64,000 bases of DNA from G963664585 sp963664585 (GTDB taxonomy: Bacteria; Bacillota; Clostridia; Oscillospirales; Ruminococcaceae), in the NCBI GenBank assembly GCA_963664585.2, contig CAXXEO010000019.1, forward strand, positions 70,744 to 134,743, read 5' to 3'. The position numbers and the translations under genes are program-made. The notes below the pieces were generated by a model. That model did not search any database. It had not been told where the DNA came from and saw only the letters and a program-made list of their open reading frames with translations. This document shows, piece after piece, positions 34,894-44,125 of this stretch; the stretch's first letter is position 1; each line of letters opens with the position of its first letter.

Positions 34894-34955
34894 TTTGATC
34901 AAAGTACTTGACAAAAACTGATACAATAATATAATTAGTTTGTAAAACCAAGTAA
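34894..34955 (+). promoter_or_regulatory. fab operon promoter with FabT-like operators
   Basis: TTGACA (34908-34913), 16-base spacer, TATAAT (34930-34935) form a strong promoter 39 bases before the MarR-type gene. TTTGATCAAA (34894-34903), a perfect palindrome, lies just upstream of the -35, and TTAGTTTG-TAAAA-CCAAGTAA (34935-34955) overlaps the start site. TTTGAtnATCAAA-like sites are the known FabT type, so autoregulation by the first gene is inferred. Confidence 0.65.
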
Positions 34956-34973
34956 TTTGAGGTGATAATATAG

Positions 34974-35438
34974 ATGGATATGTTTGAGATGCAACTCAAT
35001 GAAATTTTAGTAGATACCTTCCGCACAATCCTGACAGTTGAAGAGCAGGCGGTCAGAATTACCGGCAGAAGTGATCTGTCTATGAGTGAAATGCATCTCC
35101 TAGAGGCTGTAGGAAAGCAGCATGACAAAAGCATGACCATCAGTGATCTTGCACAGGAATTGGGAATTAAGCTGCCGTCGGTTACTGTTGCTATCAATAA
35201 ACTGGTACAAAAAGAGTATGTTGAAAAGAAAAAATACGGAAATGACGGAAGAATGGTTTTTGTAACGTTGACAAAACTCGGGTACAAAACTGATTGCGCC
35301 CATCAATATTTTCACGAGCAGATGGTCCGTAATATTAGCAAAGAAATGTCAGAGGACGAAAAAACAATTTTACTAAAAGGGATGAATCGGTTAAACAGCT
35401 TTTTTAGACGAAAAAGTACCGATCTGGAGGCAAAATGA
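34974..35438 (+). CDS. fabT: MarR-family regulator of fatty-acid synthesis (FabT-like)
   Basis: 154 residues with a MarR winged helix (TISDLAQELGIKLPSVTVAINKLVQKEYVEKKKYGNDGRMVFVTLT, about 60-105) between helical dimer segments. It is first gene of the fab operon, overlapping fabH by ATGA, and has palindromic sites in its promoter. FabT proteins repress fab genes when long-chain acyl-ACP is present. Start ATG is preceded by GAGGTG at nine bases. Confidence 0.85.
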   Translation: MDMFEMQLNEILVDTFRTILTVEEQAVRITGRSDLSMSEMHLLEAVGKQHDKSMTISDLAQELGIKLPSVTVAINKLVQKEYVEKKKYGNDGRMVFVTLTKLGYKTDCAHQYFHEQMVRNISKEMSEDEKTILLKGMNRLNSFFRRKSTDLEAK

Positions 35439-36400
35439 GTTTTAAAATCATCGGAACGGGAAGTGGTTTGCCCGATTTGGTTGTAACCAATGATGATTTA
35501 TCCAAGTTTGTCGATACAAGCGATGAATGGATCACATCGAGGACGGGCATTAGACAGCGACATATTTTGCAAAAAGAAACCCTTCTTGACATCGCAGTTA
35601 AAGCCGCTATGAAGGCACTCGAAAACGCTAGGGTTAACGCGGATGAACTGGATATGATCATATGTGCTACCTTACAGGGTGAATACATCATGCCGTCGCT
35701 TGCCTGTCTTGTGCAGGAAAGCATTGGCTCCCAGTGTACCGCATTTGATATTAATGCGGCCTGCTCAGGGTTTCTGTACGCGTTGGACGTGGCTAAGTCA
35801 TATTTTGATACCAAAAAAGTAAAAAAAGTACTGATTGTATGTGCCGACCAGTTGTCAAAATTTATTGACTGGAATGACAGGTCAACTTGTGTTCTTTTCG
35901 GAGATGGGGCCGGCGCGGTTGTTCTCTCAGAAGGGGAAGGCATTTTATCCATCAGCCTAAAATCAAAAGCCCGCAGCGACTGCCTGAATATACGCGCTGA
36001 TATACCACAAGGCCCGTTTTCAGGCACTGAAGATAATAGCAGAAGAAGCTACTTCAGCATGAATGGTCAGGAAGTATATAAATTTGCGGTTTCAACGGTA
36101 AGTATTGACTCACAACGCGCTGTTCAGGAAGCCGGAATTTGTTTGGATGATGTAGATTATTTTCTGTTGCACCAAGCGAACGGAAGAATCATCGAAGCAG
36201 CAAGAAGTCGCCTTGGGCAGCCGGAAAGCAAATTTCCCGTAAACTTTGCCACGATGGGTAACACTTCATCAGCCAGTATACCTATGCTGATTGATGAACT
36301 CAATACAAATAACAGGTTAAAAACAGGTGATATTCTTCTTCTAAGTGCGTTCGGCGCAGGGCTTACCTCTGGAGTGTGCATTATAAAATGGGGTCAATAA
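35435..36400 (+). CDS. fabH: beta-ketoacyl-ACP synthase III
   Basis: 321 residues of the thiolase fold. The catalytic cysteine is C110 in FDINAACSGFLYALD; H in LLHQANGRI and N in TMGNTSSASIP complete the Cys-His-Asn triad. It condenses acetyl-CoA (or a branched starter) with malonyl-ACP to begin chains. Its start overlaps the regulator stop, and the ACP gene follows 42 bases later. Confidence 0.94.
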   Translation: MSFKIIGTGSGLPDLVVTNDDLSKFVDTSDEWITSRTGIRQRHILQKETLLDIAVKAAMKALENARVNADELDMIICATLQGEYIMPSLACLVQESIGSQCTAFDINAACSGFLYALDVAKSYFDTKKVKKVLIVCADQLSKFIDWNDRSTCVLFGDGAGAVVLSEGEGILSISLKSKARSDCLNIRADIPQGPFSGTEDNSRRSYFSMNGQEVYKFAVSTVSIDSQRAVQEAGICLDDVDYFLLHQANGRIIEAARSRLGQPESKFPVNFATMGNTSSASIPMLIDELNTNNRLKTGDILLLSAFGAGLTSGVCIIKWGQ

Positions 36401-36442
36401 TTCCCAGTGGAATTAAAATAAAATTATTTGGAGGCTACGAAA

Positions 36443-36661
36443 ATGATATTTGAAAAAGTAACAGCAATTTTGGCGGAGCATAAAGATCTTGAGCCATCCG
36501 CAATAAAACCTGAGACAACCTTTGCCGAACTGGGCTTTGACTCTCTTGATACTGTTGAACTTATTATGGCGTTTGAAGAAGAATTCAGCGTCAATCTTGA
36601 AATGAATGAAGGACTGAAAACGGTGGGAGATGTAGTCAAGCTCATCGAAGAAAGCAAGTAA
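36443..36661 (+). CDS. acpP: Acyl carrier protein
   Basis: 72 residues from the ATG eight bases after GGAGG; an upstream in-frame ATG overlaps the site itself. The phosphopantetheine serine is S34 in GFDSLDTVEL, and the helix-II pattern MAFEEEFSV is typical. It carries growing acyl chains for the surrounding enzymes. Confidence 0.94.
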   Translation: MIFEKVTAILAEHKDLEPSAIKPETTFAELGFDSLDTVELIMAFEEEFSVNLEMNEGLKTVGDVVKLIEESK

Positions 36662-36665
36662 TCCC

Positions 36666-37613
36666 ATGATTAAGACACAGCTCTGTGAGCTTTTGGGGAT
36701 TGAGTACCCTATAATTCAGGGGGGAATGGCCTGGGTTGCCGATGCCTGCCTTGCCTCGGCAGTTTCCAACGGCGGGGGGCTGGGTTTGATTTCTGCTATG
36801 AATGCCGATGCCGAGTGGCTAAGGCAGGAAATCAGAAAGGCAAAGCGGATGACCGATAAACCCTTTGGCGTCAATATTATGCTCATGAGTCCTTTTGCGG
36901 ATGAGGTAGCCCGAGTTGTAGTCGAAGAGAAGATCAGCGTGGTTACAACAGGGGCTGGGAATCCACTAAAATACATGAAGGAATGGCTAGCGGCGTCCAT
37001 CAAGGTTTTGCCCGTCGTACCTTCAACAGGTATTGCCAAGCTAATGGAGAGGGCAGGGGCCACTGCTGTAATTGCCGAGGGTGGTGAGTCGGGTGGACAT
37101 GTAGGTGATTTGACCACCATGGTGCTCGTTCCCCAGGTATGCGATGCCATTGGGATACCGGTTGTAGCAGCAGGGGGTATTGCCGATGGAAGAGCGATAG
37201 CCGCTGCATTGATGCTGGGGGCGGTCGGTGTACAGGTGGGAACCAGGTTTTTGGTGGCGAACGAGTGTACCGTTCATCAAAACTACAAAGATAAAATTAT
37301 TAAAGCAAAAGATATTGATACAATTACGACGGGAAAGCGGCTGGGACACCCCGTCCGCTGCTTGAAAAACAGTTTTTCCAGATCCTTTTTTGCCATGGAA
37401 TACGACAGTACGATCAGCAATGAGGAATTGGAAAAAGTCGGATCTGGAGCGTTGCGCATTGCTGCCCGCGATGGGGATGAAAAAAAAGGCTGTTTTATGG
37501 CAGGCCAGGCCGCGGCACTGGTGAAAGAAGAGCAACCTGCTGCAGAGATCATCAGTGAGATGTTCTCTCAGGCGCAACAGATTTTAGGTGGTGTAAAACA
37601 ATGGGTAAGATAG
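36666..37613 (+). CDS. fabK: Enoyl-ACP reductase II (FMN-dependent)
   Basis: 315 residues of the NPD/FabK TIM-barrel family: PIIQGGMAWVADACLASAVSNGGGLGLIS near the start, EGGESGGHVG near 139-148 and PVVAAGGIADGRAIAAALMLGAVGVQVGTRFL near 168-200 form the FMN site. It performs the last reductive step of each elongation cycle, typical of clostridia and streptococci that lack FabI. It begins 4 bases after acpP and overlaps fabD by 13 bases. Confidence 0.92.
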   Translation: MIKTQLCELLGIEYPIIQGGMAWVADACLASAVSNGGGLGLISAMNADAEWLRQEIRKAKRMTDKPFGVNIMLMSPFADEVARVVVEEKISVVTTGAGNPLKYMKEWLAASIKVLPVVPSTGIAKLMERAGATAVIAEGGESGGHVGDLTTMVLVPQVCDAIGIPVVAAGGIADGRAIAAALMLGAVGVQVGTRFLVANECTVHQNYKDKIIKAKDIDTITTGKRLGHPVRCLKNSFSRSFFAMEYDSTISNEELEKVGSGALRIAARDGDEKKGCFMAGQAAALVKEEQPAAEIISEMFSQAQQILGGVKQWVR

Positions 37614-38527
37614 CGTTTGTTTTTTCGGGGCAGGGTGCACAGTACAGCGGCATGGGGCAAGAGATTTGTGAGGTATCCGAGGCTGCGGGTGCTGTCTTCA
37701 CGATGGCTGATAGCATGAGGCCGGGTACATCCACGCAATGCTTTGAGAGCTCTAAAGAGGAGCTTTCAGTCACAATTAATACCCAGCCCTGTGTTTTCAC
37801 CGTGGATCTGGCCTGTGCCGCCGCGCTTCGTGAGGCGGGCATCAAGCCGGATGGGGCGGCCGGGTTTTCTCTTGGGGAACTGGCGGCGCTCAGCTTTTGC
37901 GGTATGCTGACTGAAAAGGAAGCCTTTTCAGTTGTTTGTAAAAGGGCCGAGTTGATGGAAGAATGCGGCGTCAAGAACAAGGGATCTATGGCGGCAGTTT
38001 TAAGGCTTGAAAATGGACTGGTTGAGAAGCTTTGCCGTCAGGCGGGTGTCTATCCTGTCAACTATAACTGCGAGGGGCAGCTTGTCGCTGCTGGGGCCGA
38101 GAATGATATTATCAATCTGATTTTACTTGCGGGGAAAAACGGAGGTAAGGCATTAAAACTTCCGGTGAGCGGCGCTTTCCATTCACCTCATATGGAAGAA
38201 GCTGTCGCGGGCCTTCAGAATGCGCTTACAGATTTTCGCATAAAAAAGCCTGCGATACCTCTGTATGCCAATGTGACAGCGGAACCATACGGGGATAACC
38301 CGACGGAGCTTTTGACCAAACAGGTTGTCAGCCCGGTACAGTGGCAAAAAACGATTGAAAACATGGTGCGTGACGGGTTTGATACCTTCGTGGAAGTAGG
38401 CCCAGGGAAGACGCTCACTACTTTGATTAAAAAAATTTCTCCTGAGTCCACAGCTTATAACGTTGAAAACAAGGACAGCTTAAAGGCCACAATTGACGCT
38501 TTGTCAGGAGGCTGTCAGTTATGCTAA
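37601..38527 (+). CDS. fabD: Malonyl-CoA:ACP transacylase
   Basis: 308 residues. Start FVFSGQGAQYSGMG, nucleophile serine in GFSLGELAAL (about residue 89), the partner histidine in SGAFHSPHM (about 193) and C-terminal VEVGPGKTL. It loads malonyl groups onto ACP. It overlaps fabK upstream and fabG downstream, so it is tightly coupled. Confidence 0.94.
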   Translation: MGKIAFVFSGQGAQYSGMGQEICEVSEAAGAVFTMADSMRPGTSTQCFESSKEELSVTINTQPCVFTVDLACAAALREAGIKPDGAAGFSLGELAALSFCGMLTEKEAFSVVCKRAELMEECGVKNKGSMAAVLRLENGLVEKLCRQAGVYPVNYNCEGQLVAAGAENDIINLILLAGKNGGKALKLPVSGAFHSPHMEEAVAGLQNALTDFRIKKPAIPLYANVTAEPYGDNPTELLTKQVVSPVQWQKTIENMVRDGFDTFVEVGPGKTLTTLIKKISPESTAYNVENKDSLKATIDALSGGCQLC

Positions 38528-39261
38528 ACGGTAAAGTCGCGGTTGTTACAGGAGCTTCCAGAGGCATTGGCAGGGCTATCGCTCTCGGAATGGCCAAGGA
38601 AGGTGCCAATATAGCAGTGATTTACGCAGGAAGGCAACAAGCGGCCGAGGAGGTTTGCTGCATGGCCCGGGATATGGGCGCCCACGCTGAATGTTATCAG
38701 TGTGATGTTTCGAATGCAGAGCAGTCTAAGGAAACGATTAAACAAATCATCGCCACCTTTGGCGGTGTTGATATTTTGGTCAATAATGCAGGAATCACCA
38801 TCGATAAGTTGGTGGTGCAGATGACTGAGGAAGACTTCGACAGAGTCGTTGACATCAATTTAAAGGGAGCCTTTTTGATGTCGAAGCATCTCTACAGCCA
38901 TATGGCAAAAAAACGCGCAGGACGAATCATCAACATTACATCTGTATCAGGAATTTCAGGTAATGCGGGTCAGGCAAACTACTCGTCGGCAAAAGCGGGC
39001 ATGATCGGGCTAACAAAATCCATGGCCAAAGAGCTTGCTGCGCGCAATGTTACCTGCAATGCCATTGCACCGGGGTTTATTGATACGGATATGACAGACG
39101 CCCTGTCCCAGCCGGTCAAGGAACAGATTATTAACACGATCCCGATGAAAAAAATGGGCAAGCCCGAGGATGTAGCCCACCTTGCTGTGTTCTTGGCGTC
39201 CGACCTGTCTGCGTATATTACCGGCGAAGTTATAAAAATTGATGGCGGCCTTTGTATTTAA
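38521..39261 (+). CDS. fabG: 3-oxoacyl-ACP reductase
   Basis: 246 residues, classical SDR. NADP-binding TGASRGIG (11-18), NNAG near 89-92, catalytic serine in ITSVSG and YSSAK tyrosine/lysine near 154-158, and C-terminal ITGEVIKIDGG. It reduces the beta-keto intermediate. Confidence 0.95.
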   Translation: MLNGKVAVVTGASRGIGRAIALGMAKEGANIAVIYAGRQQAAEEVCCMARDMGAHAECYQCDVSNAEQSKETIKQIIATFGGVDILVNNAGITIDKLVVQMTEEDFDRVVDINLKGAFLMSKHLYSHMAKKRAGRIINITSVSGISGNAGQANYSSAKAGMIGLTKSMAKELAARNVTCNAIAPGFIDTDMTDALSQPVKEQIINTIPMKKMGKPEDVAHLAVFLASDLSAYITGEVIKIDGGLCI

Positions 39262-39475
39262 ATGATAACAATTGGGCAAATAAAGAGGAAAACTTCAACT
39301 TACTCTGCACCACCGAACGCGAGGCAAAAAGAAAAGTGACTATATCCCCATCGGACGCTTCTTACAGAACTACCGATGGATGACCTAAAAGCTCTTATCA
39401 TTTCTTTCTTTGCGTAATAAGAGTTTGTATTTTCTATCATTTATGCCGGCGCAAAGCGGCAGAACGGAGCTAATC

Positions 39476-40570
39476 ATGGCAGATTGGGGCACAGGCTTTC
39501 ACATCGGAGATCTCTCTGTCGAGGCGCCTATCATCCAGGGAGGGATGGGAATCGGGATTTCATTAAGCTCTCTGGCATCGGCTGTAGCCAATGAGGGCGG
39601 AGTCGGGGTCTTATCGGCAGCGGGTATTGGCATGTTCTCACCTGAGGGTATTAAAAATAGCCTGGAGTCTAATATTGATATGCTGAAGGCAGAGATCATA
39701 AAGGCCCGGTCTTTGACGAAGGGTGTTCTAGGGGTGAATATTATGGTCGCCCTTTCCACTTTCGGCGAGATGGTCAGGACCTCGATGGACATGGGTATTG
39801 ATGTTATTTTTGCTGGGGCTGGGCTTCCGCTCAATTTACCCGGCTTTCGCAAAGAAGGATGCAAAACGAAGCTAGTGCCCATCGTCTCCTCTGCAAAGGC
39901 GGTTAACATTATTTCAAAATGGTGGCGTGAAAAATACCAGTATGTGCCTGACGCTTTCGTGGTAGAAGGACCAATGGCTGGCGGACATCTTGGGTTTAAG
40001 CCCGAACAGCTTGATGACCCTAATTTTGCGCTTGAAAAACTAGTCAGTGATGTTTTGACGGAAGTAAAAAACCTTGAGGCTGAAACAAATAAAAAAATAC
40101 CAGTCATTGCGGCAGGGGGCATTTACACTGGTGAGGACATTTACCGCTTTTTAGAGATGGGAGTCAGTGCTGTGCAGATGTCCACTCGCTTTGTTGCGAC
40201 AGAGGAATGCGATGCGGATCCTGCGTTTAAAGAAGCCTATATAAATTGCCGAAAAGAGGACATAAAAATTATCAAAAGTCCTGTCGGCATGCCGGGGAGA
40301 GCCATTGGTAACACTTTTATCACCCAAGTGGAAAATGGAGAGAGAACACCATATCAATGCGCGTTTCACTGCATAACAACCTGCAAGCCTGAAAGCAGTC
40401 CCTATTGCATCGGCCTTGCACTGATCAATGCGTGCAAAGGAAGGCTCAAGAATGGGTTTGCCTTTATTGGAGCTAACGGATACAGGGTAAAGGAAATTAC
40501 AACGGTCAAAAAGCTGATGGATGAACTGCACGAGGAATATACGGTTTTAGCGGCTGCCAAAGCGATATGA
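39476..40570 (+). CDS. Nitronate monooxygenase / second FabK-like flavoprotein
   Basis: 364 residues from the ATG five bases after CGGAGC; a longer reading lacks a site. Same TIM-barrel FMN family as fabK (IQGGMGIGISLSSLASAVANEGGVGVLS, VEGPMAGGHLG, PVIAAGGIYTGEDIYRFLEMGVSAVQMSTRFV), but longer, with a C-terminal extension containing a CAFHCITTCKPESSPYC stretch with four cysteines. The wording fits the clostridial nitronate monooxygenase group. It lies between fabG and fabF, so either a second enoyl reductase or a detoxifying flavoenzyme carried in the fab operon. The annotation is by family only. Confidence 0.72.
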   Translation: MADWGTGFHIGDLSVEAPIIQGGMGIGISLSSLASAVANEGGVGVLSAAGIGMFSPEGIKNSLESNIDMLKAEIIKARSLTKGVLGVNIMVALSTFGEMVRTSMDMGIDVIFAGAGLPLNLPGFRKEGCKTKLVPIVSSAKAVNIISKWWREKYQYVPDAFVVEGPMAGGHLGFKPEQLDDPNFALEKLVSDVLTEVKNLEAETNKKIPVIAAGGIYTGEDIYRFLEMGVSAVQMSTRFVATEECDADPAFKEAYINCRKEDIKIIKSPVGMPGRAIGNTFITQVENGERTPYQCAFHCITTCKPESSPYCIGLALINACKGRLKNGFAFIGANGYRVKEITTVKKLMDELHEEYTVLAAAKAI

Positions 40571-40605
40571 TACGGTTTATTTTGGATAGAGCATTTTAGA
40601 TTTTG

Positions 40606-40625
40606 CTCGCCGAAGGCGGGGGAAG
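40606..40625. repeat. Short remnant of the GC-rich family hairpin
   Basis: CTCGCCGAAGGCGGGGGAAG matches the central hairpin of families A and B, but neither arm beyond it is recognisable. It sits just before fabF. Confidence 0.45.
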
Positions 40626-40678
40626 TGAAGACACTATTTTTAAGCAGAAATCAGTATGAACCGGAAATGGAGAAATTT

Positions 40679-41902
40679 ATGAGAAGAGTAGCGATCACGG
40701 GTCTGGGGGTCGTTTCTCCCGTGGGAAATTGTCTTGATAGCTTTTGGGACAGTATGACATCCGGAAAATGCGGCATCGGAGCTATTACCAAGTTTGACAC
40801 AACCGACTATAAGGTCAAAATTGCGGCAGAAGTAAAAGATTTTGATATTTCTTTATATATGGATAAAAGCGAAGCCAGAAAATCGGATCCTTTCACCCAG
40901 TTCGCTATTGCGGCGGCCTCGCAGGCCATGAACGACAGCAATCTGACTGAAATCGACCCCGAAAGGTTTGGGGTGTATGTGGGATCGGGTATCGGTGGCA
41001 TCCAAAGCCTTTGCAACGAAACAAAAAAGCTTTTGGATAACGGACCTGCGAGGACATCCCCCTTTCTCACCACCATGATGATCAGCAACATTGCGGCAGG
41101 CAGCATCGCCATCAAGTTTAATGCCCAGGGACCATGTCAGGCTATTGTTACCGCATGCGCGACCGGGTCCCATGCCATTGGCGAAGCATTTCGGGCGATA
41201 AAGTTTGGCTTTGCGGACGCTATTCTAGCAGGCGGCTCTGAGGCCTCTATTACACCGATTGCCATTGCCGGATTTACAAACTGCATGGCTCTTTCTCAGA
41301 AAAACGATCCAATGAGAAGCAGCATCCCCTTTGACAAAGAACGCGACGGTTTTGTCATGGGTGAGGGTGCCGGGATACTGATGCTGGAGGAATATGAGCA
41401 CGCGGTAAAAAGAGGCGCAAAAATATATGCCGAAATTTCGGGCTATGGCAACACATGCGATGCCTATCACATTACGGCACCCCATCCAGAAGGTGTTTCA
41501 GCTTCTCGCGCTGTAACACTTGCCATGGCGGAGGCAGATATTATCGGCGGCAAGGGCTTATATATCAATGCCCACGGAACAAGCACCCCACTGAATGATA
41601 AAACAGAGACCCTTGTCATTAAAAAGGCGCTCGGAGAAGGCGCGAAGGATGTGCTGGTCAGTTCAACAAAGTCAATGACCGGCCACATGCTTGGCGCGGC
41701 TGGCGCGGTGGAGGCTATTGCCTGCGTGATGGCGCTGTATACGGGACAGGTGCCGCCTACCATCGGGTATAAAACCCCGGATCCCGAATGTGATCTTAAT
41801 TATGTGCCCAATATATCTGTAAAAGCCGATCCCCTCGCGGCCCTGTCCATTTCACTTGGTTTTGGCGGTCATAATGCCTGCATTGCATTTAAAAGGGTAT
41901 AA
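40679..41902 (+). CDS. fabF: beta-ketoacyl-ACP synthase II
   Basis: 407 residues from the ATG six bases after GGAG; two upstream in-frame starts lack sites. Catalytic cysteine in VTACATGSHAI (about residue 164), histidines in NAHGTSTPLND and SMTGHMLGAAG, and the C-terminal SISLGFGGHNACIAFKR. It elongates acyl-ACP. Confidence 0.94.
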   Translation: MRRVAITGLGVVSPVGNCLDSFWDSMTSGKCGIGAITKFDTTDYKVKIAAEVKDFDISLYMDKSEARKSDPFTQFAIAAASQAMNDSNLTEIDPERFGVYVGSGIGGIQSLCNETKKLLDNGPARTSPFLTTMMISNIAAGSIAIKFNAQGPCQAIVTACATGSHAIGEAFRAIKFGFADAILAGGSEASITPIAIAGFTNCMALSQKNDPMRSSIPFDKERDGFVMGEGAGILMLEEYEHAVKRGAKIYAEISGYGNTCDAYHITAPHPEGVSASRAVTLAMAEADIIGGKGLYINAHGTSTPLNDKTETLVIKKALGEGAKDVLVSSTKSMTGHMLGAAGAVEAIACVMALYTGQVPPTIGYKTPDPECDLNYVPNISVKADPLAALSISLGFGGHNACIAFKRV

Positions 41903-41974
41903 GTACTGAAAAGCTGTCTTGTGCGATGGTACTTTTATTACCTTACATTGGCAAATAAGGGTTGAGGTGAATTT

Positions 41975-42394
41975 ATGAACAAAGAGGAAATTAAAGCGTT
42001 CCTTCCCCATAGAGAGCCGATGCTCTTAATCGATGAGGCTTTTGTAGGGGAAGACGGAAAAGCCTATGGTAAATATACAGTTAAGGGCGACGAGTGGTTT
42101 TTACAGGGACACTTTCCGGGAAATCCTGTGGTGCCCGGGGTCATTCAGTGTGAAATGTTGGCCCAGACATGCTGCGTGCTTATGTCAGATCAGTTGAAAG
42201 GTAATACTCCGCTTTTCACAGGTATCGATGGGGTAAGATTTAAGAGCATGGTTGTTCCGGGTGATACCTTGGAATTAGTGTGCTGGATTGATAAAATGAA
42301 GGGATCGTTTTATTTCGCAGAGGGAAACGGATATGTAAAAGGAAAGCTTTGTGTGAATGGAAAATTTTCCTTTGCCCTTATGAAGAGCACTTAA
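41975..42394 (+). CDS. fabZ: 3-hydroxyacyl-ACP dehydratase
   Basis: 139 residues, hotdog fold. The active-site histidine is in GHFPGNPVVPGV with the acidic partner in QCEMLAQ. N-terminal LPHREPMLLIDEAF is the family opening. It is last gene of the operon; no accA-D or accB gene follows, unlike the usual FabT-type cluster. A GAGGTG site precedes the ATG. Confidence 0.93.
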   Translation: MNKEEIKAFLPHREPMLLIDEAFVGEDGKAYGKYTVKGDEWFLQGHFPGNPVVPGVIQCEMLAQTCCVLMSDQLKGNTPLFTGIDGVRFKSMVVPGDTLELVCWIDKMKGSFYFAEGNGYVKGKLCVNGKFSFALMKST

Positions 42395-42398
42395 AAAG

Positions 42399-42505
42399 TA
42401 TAGTTGATTAAATTGAAAACAAGCTTGTGATTTCTTCCCCCACCGAAGGCTGGGGGAAGAAAATGACGTTTTATATATAGCCAGTTTTTAAGTTTATTGG
42501 CTATA
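42399..42505 (-). repeat. Family A palindromic element, copy 8
   Basis: Full inverse copy 5 bases after the fabZ stop, TATAGTTGATTAAATTG to TTATTGGCTATA. Confidence 0.85.
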
Positions 42506-42563
42506 TTCTTAAAACCAGGTTGAGAAGATGTCAATATTTACGGTTTGCGTTTTGTTTCTTTGA

Positions 42564-42595
42564 GGGAGTAAGCTTTGAAGGCTTACTCCCTTTTG
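42564..42595 (+). terminator. Terminator of the fab operon
   Basis: GGGAGTAAGC and its perfect complement GCTTACTCCC with a 7-base loop, followed by TTTT. Confidence 0.8.
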
Positions 42596-42888
42596 GCTAT
42601 ATTTTTGTACTATTCTAAACAATAATCACATTAATCATATCCTTTCCTCGCGTCACAGAGAAAAAACAATACAAAAAACCATATTGGCGCCATTAGTTAT
42701 ATTATGAGTTTATTTGATATATATTTTAAATGTGAACCGAGTTATAAAAGAATTCTTTTTCATTATGAAGAGAAGTATGATGCACTGGCAAAACGGTTGC
42801 GGACAGAGCGGCAAACAATACGAGTTCTGATGAAGTGTTGTTATTGTGTTCTGTTTATTACATAATAAAATCGGGGAGAGTGTTTGTA

Positions 42889-43690
42889 ATGACTGATCAA
42901 AAGAGATTGGCGAGGCTTAAAATTCTAAACACCGCTACTTTTTTAATGATGCTAGCTGTAAATGCCTTAGCCAATAGTCTTCCATTAAATGGCCTAAGTA
43001 CAGGGGCCGTAGCCAATTTTTATCCAAACCTTTTTACACCGACAGCGATAACCTTTTCCATATGGGGTCTTATATATCTGCTTTTATCTGCTTTTATCTG
43101 GTTTTGTCCTTTATCAGTTTGGCATATTTGGTGATAAAATAGGTGCAGACAGGGTGGTAAACGAGATCGGGCTTTATTTTGCGATTTCATCGGTTGCCAA
43201 TGCGGCTTGGATATTCTCATGGCATTATCGTAAGATCGTCCTCACTTTGATATGGATGCTGGTTATTTTTATTTGCTTGGTGGCTATTGTTTTAAAGCTC
43301 GGAAAGCTCAAGCTGTCACGCAAGTCGAAATTATTTGCCAAGCTGCCTTTCAGTGTGTATTTTGGATGGATTACTGTGGCAACTATCGCAAACGTAACCG
43401 TTGCGTTAGTCAGTATGAATTGGAATGGCTGGGGCATATCCGAACCGGTGTGGATGGTCATCATCACCCTCGTCGGGCTTGTGATAGGAGTTGCTTCTGT
43501 CTTATATAATCAGGATGCTGCTTATGGACTTGTGCTTATTTGGGCGTATGCGGGCATATTGCTAAAACATCTATCTCCCAACGGTTTTGATAGCCAATAC
43601 CCTGGAGTAATTATCGCTGTGTCGTTAAGTATAATAATACTCTTTGTGGTTGTTTTTTATACAGTCGTTCGGCACAGGAGCCCTTTATAA
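42889..43690 (+). pseudogene. TspO/MBR-like tryptophan-rich membrane protein, frameshifted
   Basis: Start ATG is placed after GGGGAGAG. The first frame gives about 70 residues (NTATFLMMLAVNALANSLPLNG, then FTPTAITFSIWGLIYLLL) and stops at 43135. A second frame from about 43100 continues VLYQFGIFGDKIGADRVVNEIGLYF and runs for five more helices to 43690. Removing one unit of the 10-bp tandem repeat at 43081-43100 joins the two frames into one protein of about 260 residues. The FSIWGLIY and WIFSW segments are typical of the tryptophan-rich sensory protein family (TspO-like, longer branch). Function is unknown; possibly a phase-variable locus. Confidence 0.75.
43081..43100 (+). repeat. 10-bp tandem duplication causing the frameshift
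   Basis: CTTTTATCTG occurs twice back to back. One copy restores the reading frame of the surrounding gene, two copies shift it by one base. Confidence 0.85.
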
Positions 43691-43800
43691 GGGAGAGAAT
43701 ATACGAGAACTTTTAGCTTGTGTAATTTGAAAGGGTATTGGCGAGTCTTATCACTACTTACAAATACTTGTTTTGCAGTGTATGTCGGCTTAAAATAGAC

Positions 43801-43832
43801 AGGCGTGGAGATAATCATTCACGCCTTTTTTG
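43801..43832. terminator. Terminator downstream of the TspO-like gene
   Basis: AGGCGTG and CACGCCT arms with a 12-base loop, followed by TTTTT. The rest of the 43691-44125 stretch holds only a family A copy and no gene. Confidence 0.8.
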
Positions 43833-43988
43833 TTAATAGTGGATACCATGAGCATAGCCCTTTAGTATTTACCATACAAAAAAACCAGTGCATATCCAAA
43901 GATATACACTGGCAAACAGGGAGAAGAGGCTTGTATTACATGATAAATATAATGCGCCGAAAGATAAAGATAATGACAGTAAATCAGA

Positions 43989-44072
43989 TATAGTTGATTA
44001 ACTTGAAAACAAGCTTGTGATTTCTTCCCCCGCCGAAGGCGGGGGAAGAAAATGACGTTTTATATATAGCCA
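43989..44072 (-). repeat. Family A palindromic element, copy 9 (truncated)
   Basis: Inverse copy starting TATAGTTGATTAACTT and ending at TATATATAGCCAT; the last terminal-repeat arm is missing. Confidence 0.8.
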
Positions 44073-44125
44073 TAAACATCCTTTTGGCTAGAAGAAAGGT
44101 CACTTTTAATCAAAAATCAGAATTC

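Noticed and set aside
42704..42865. A 53-codon frame before the TspO-like gene
   Set aside because: No ribosome binding site at a usable distance and no recognisable features; kept only as a remote possibility.
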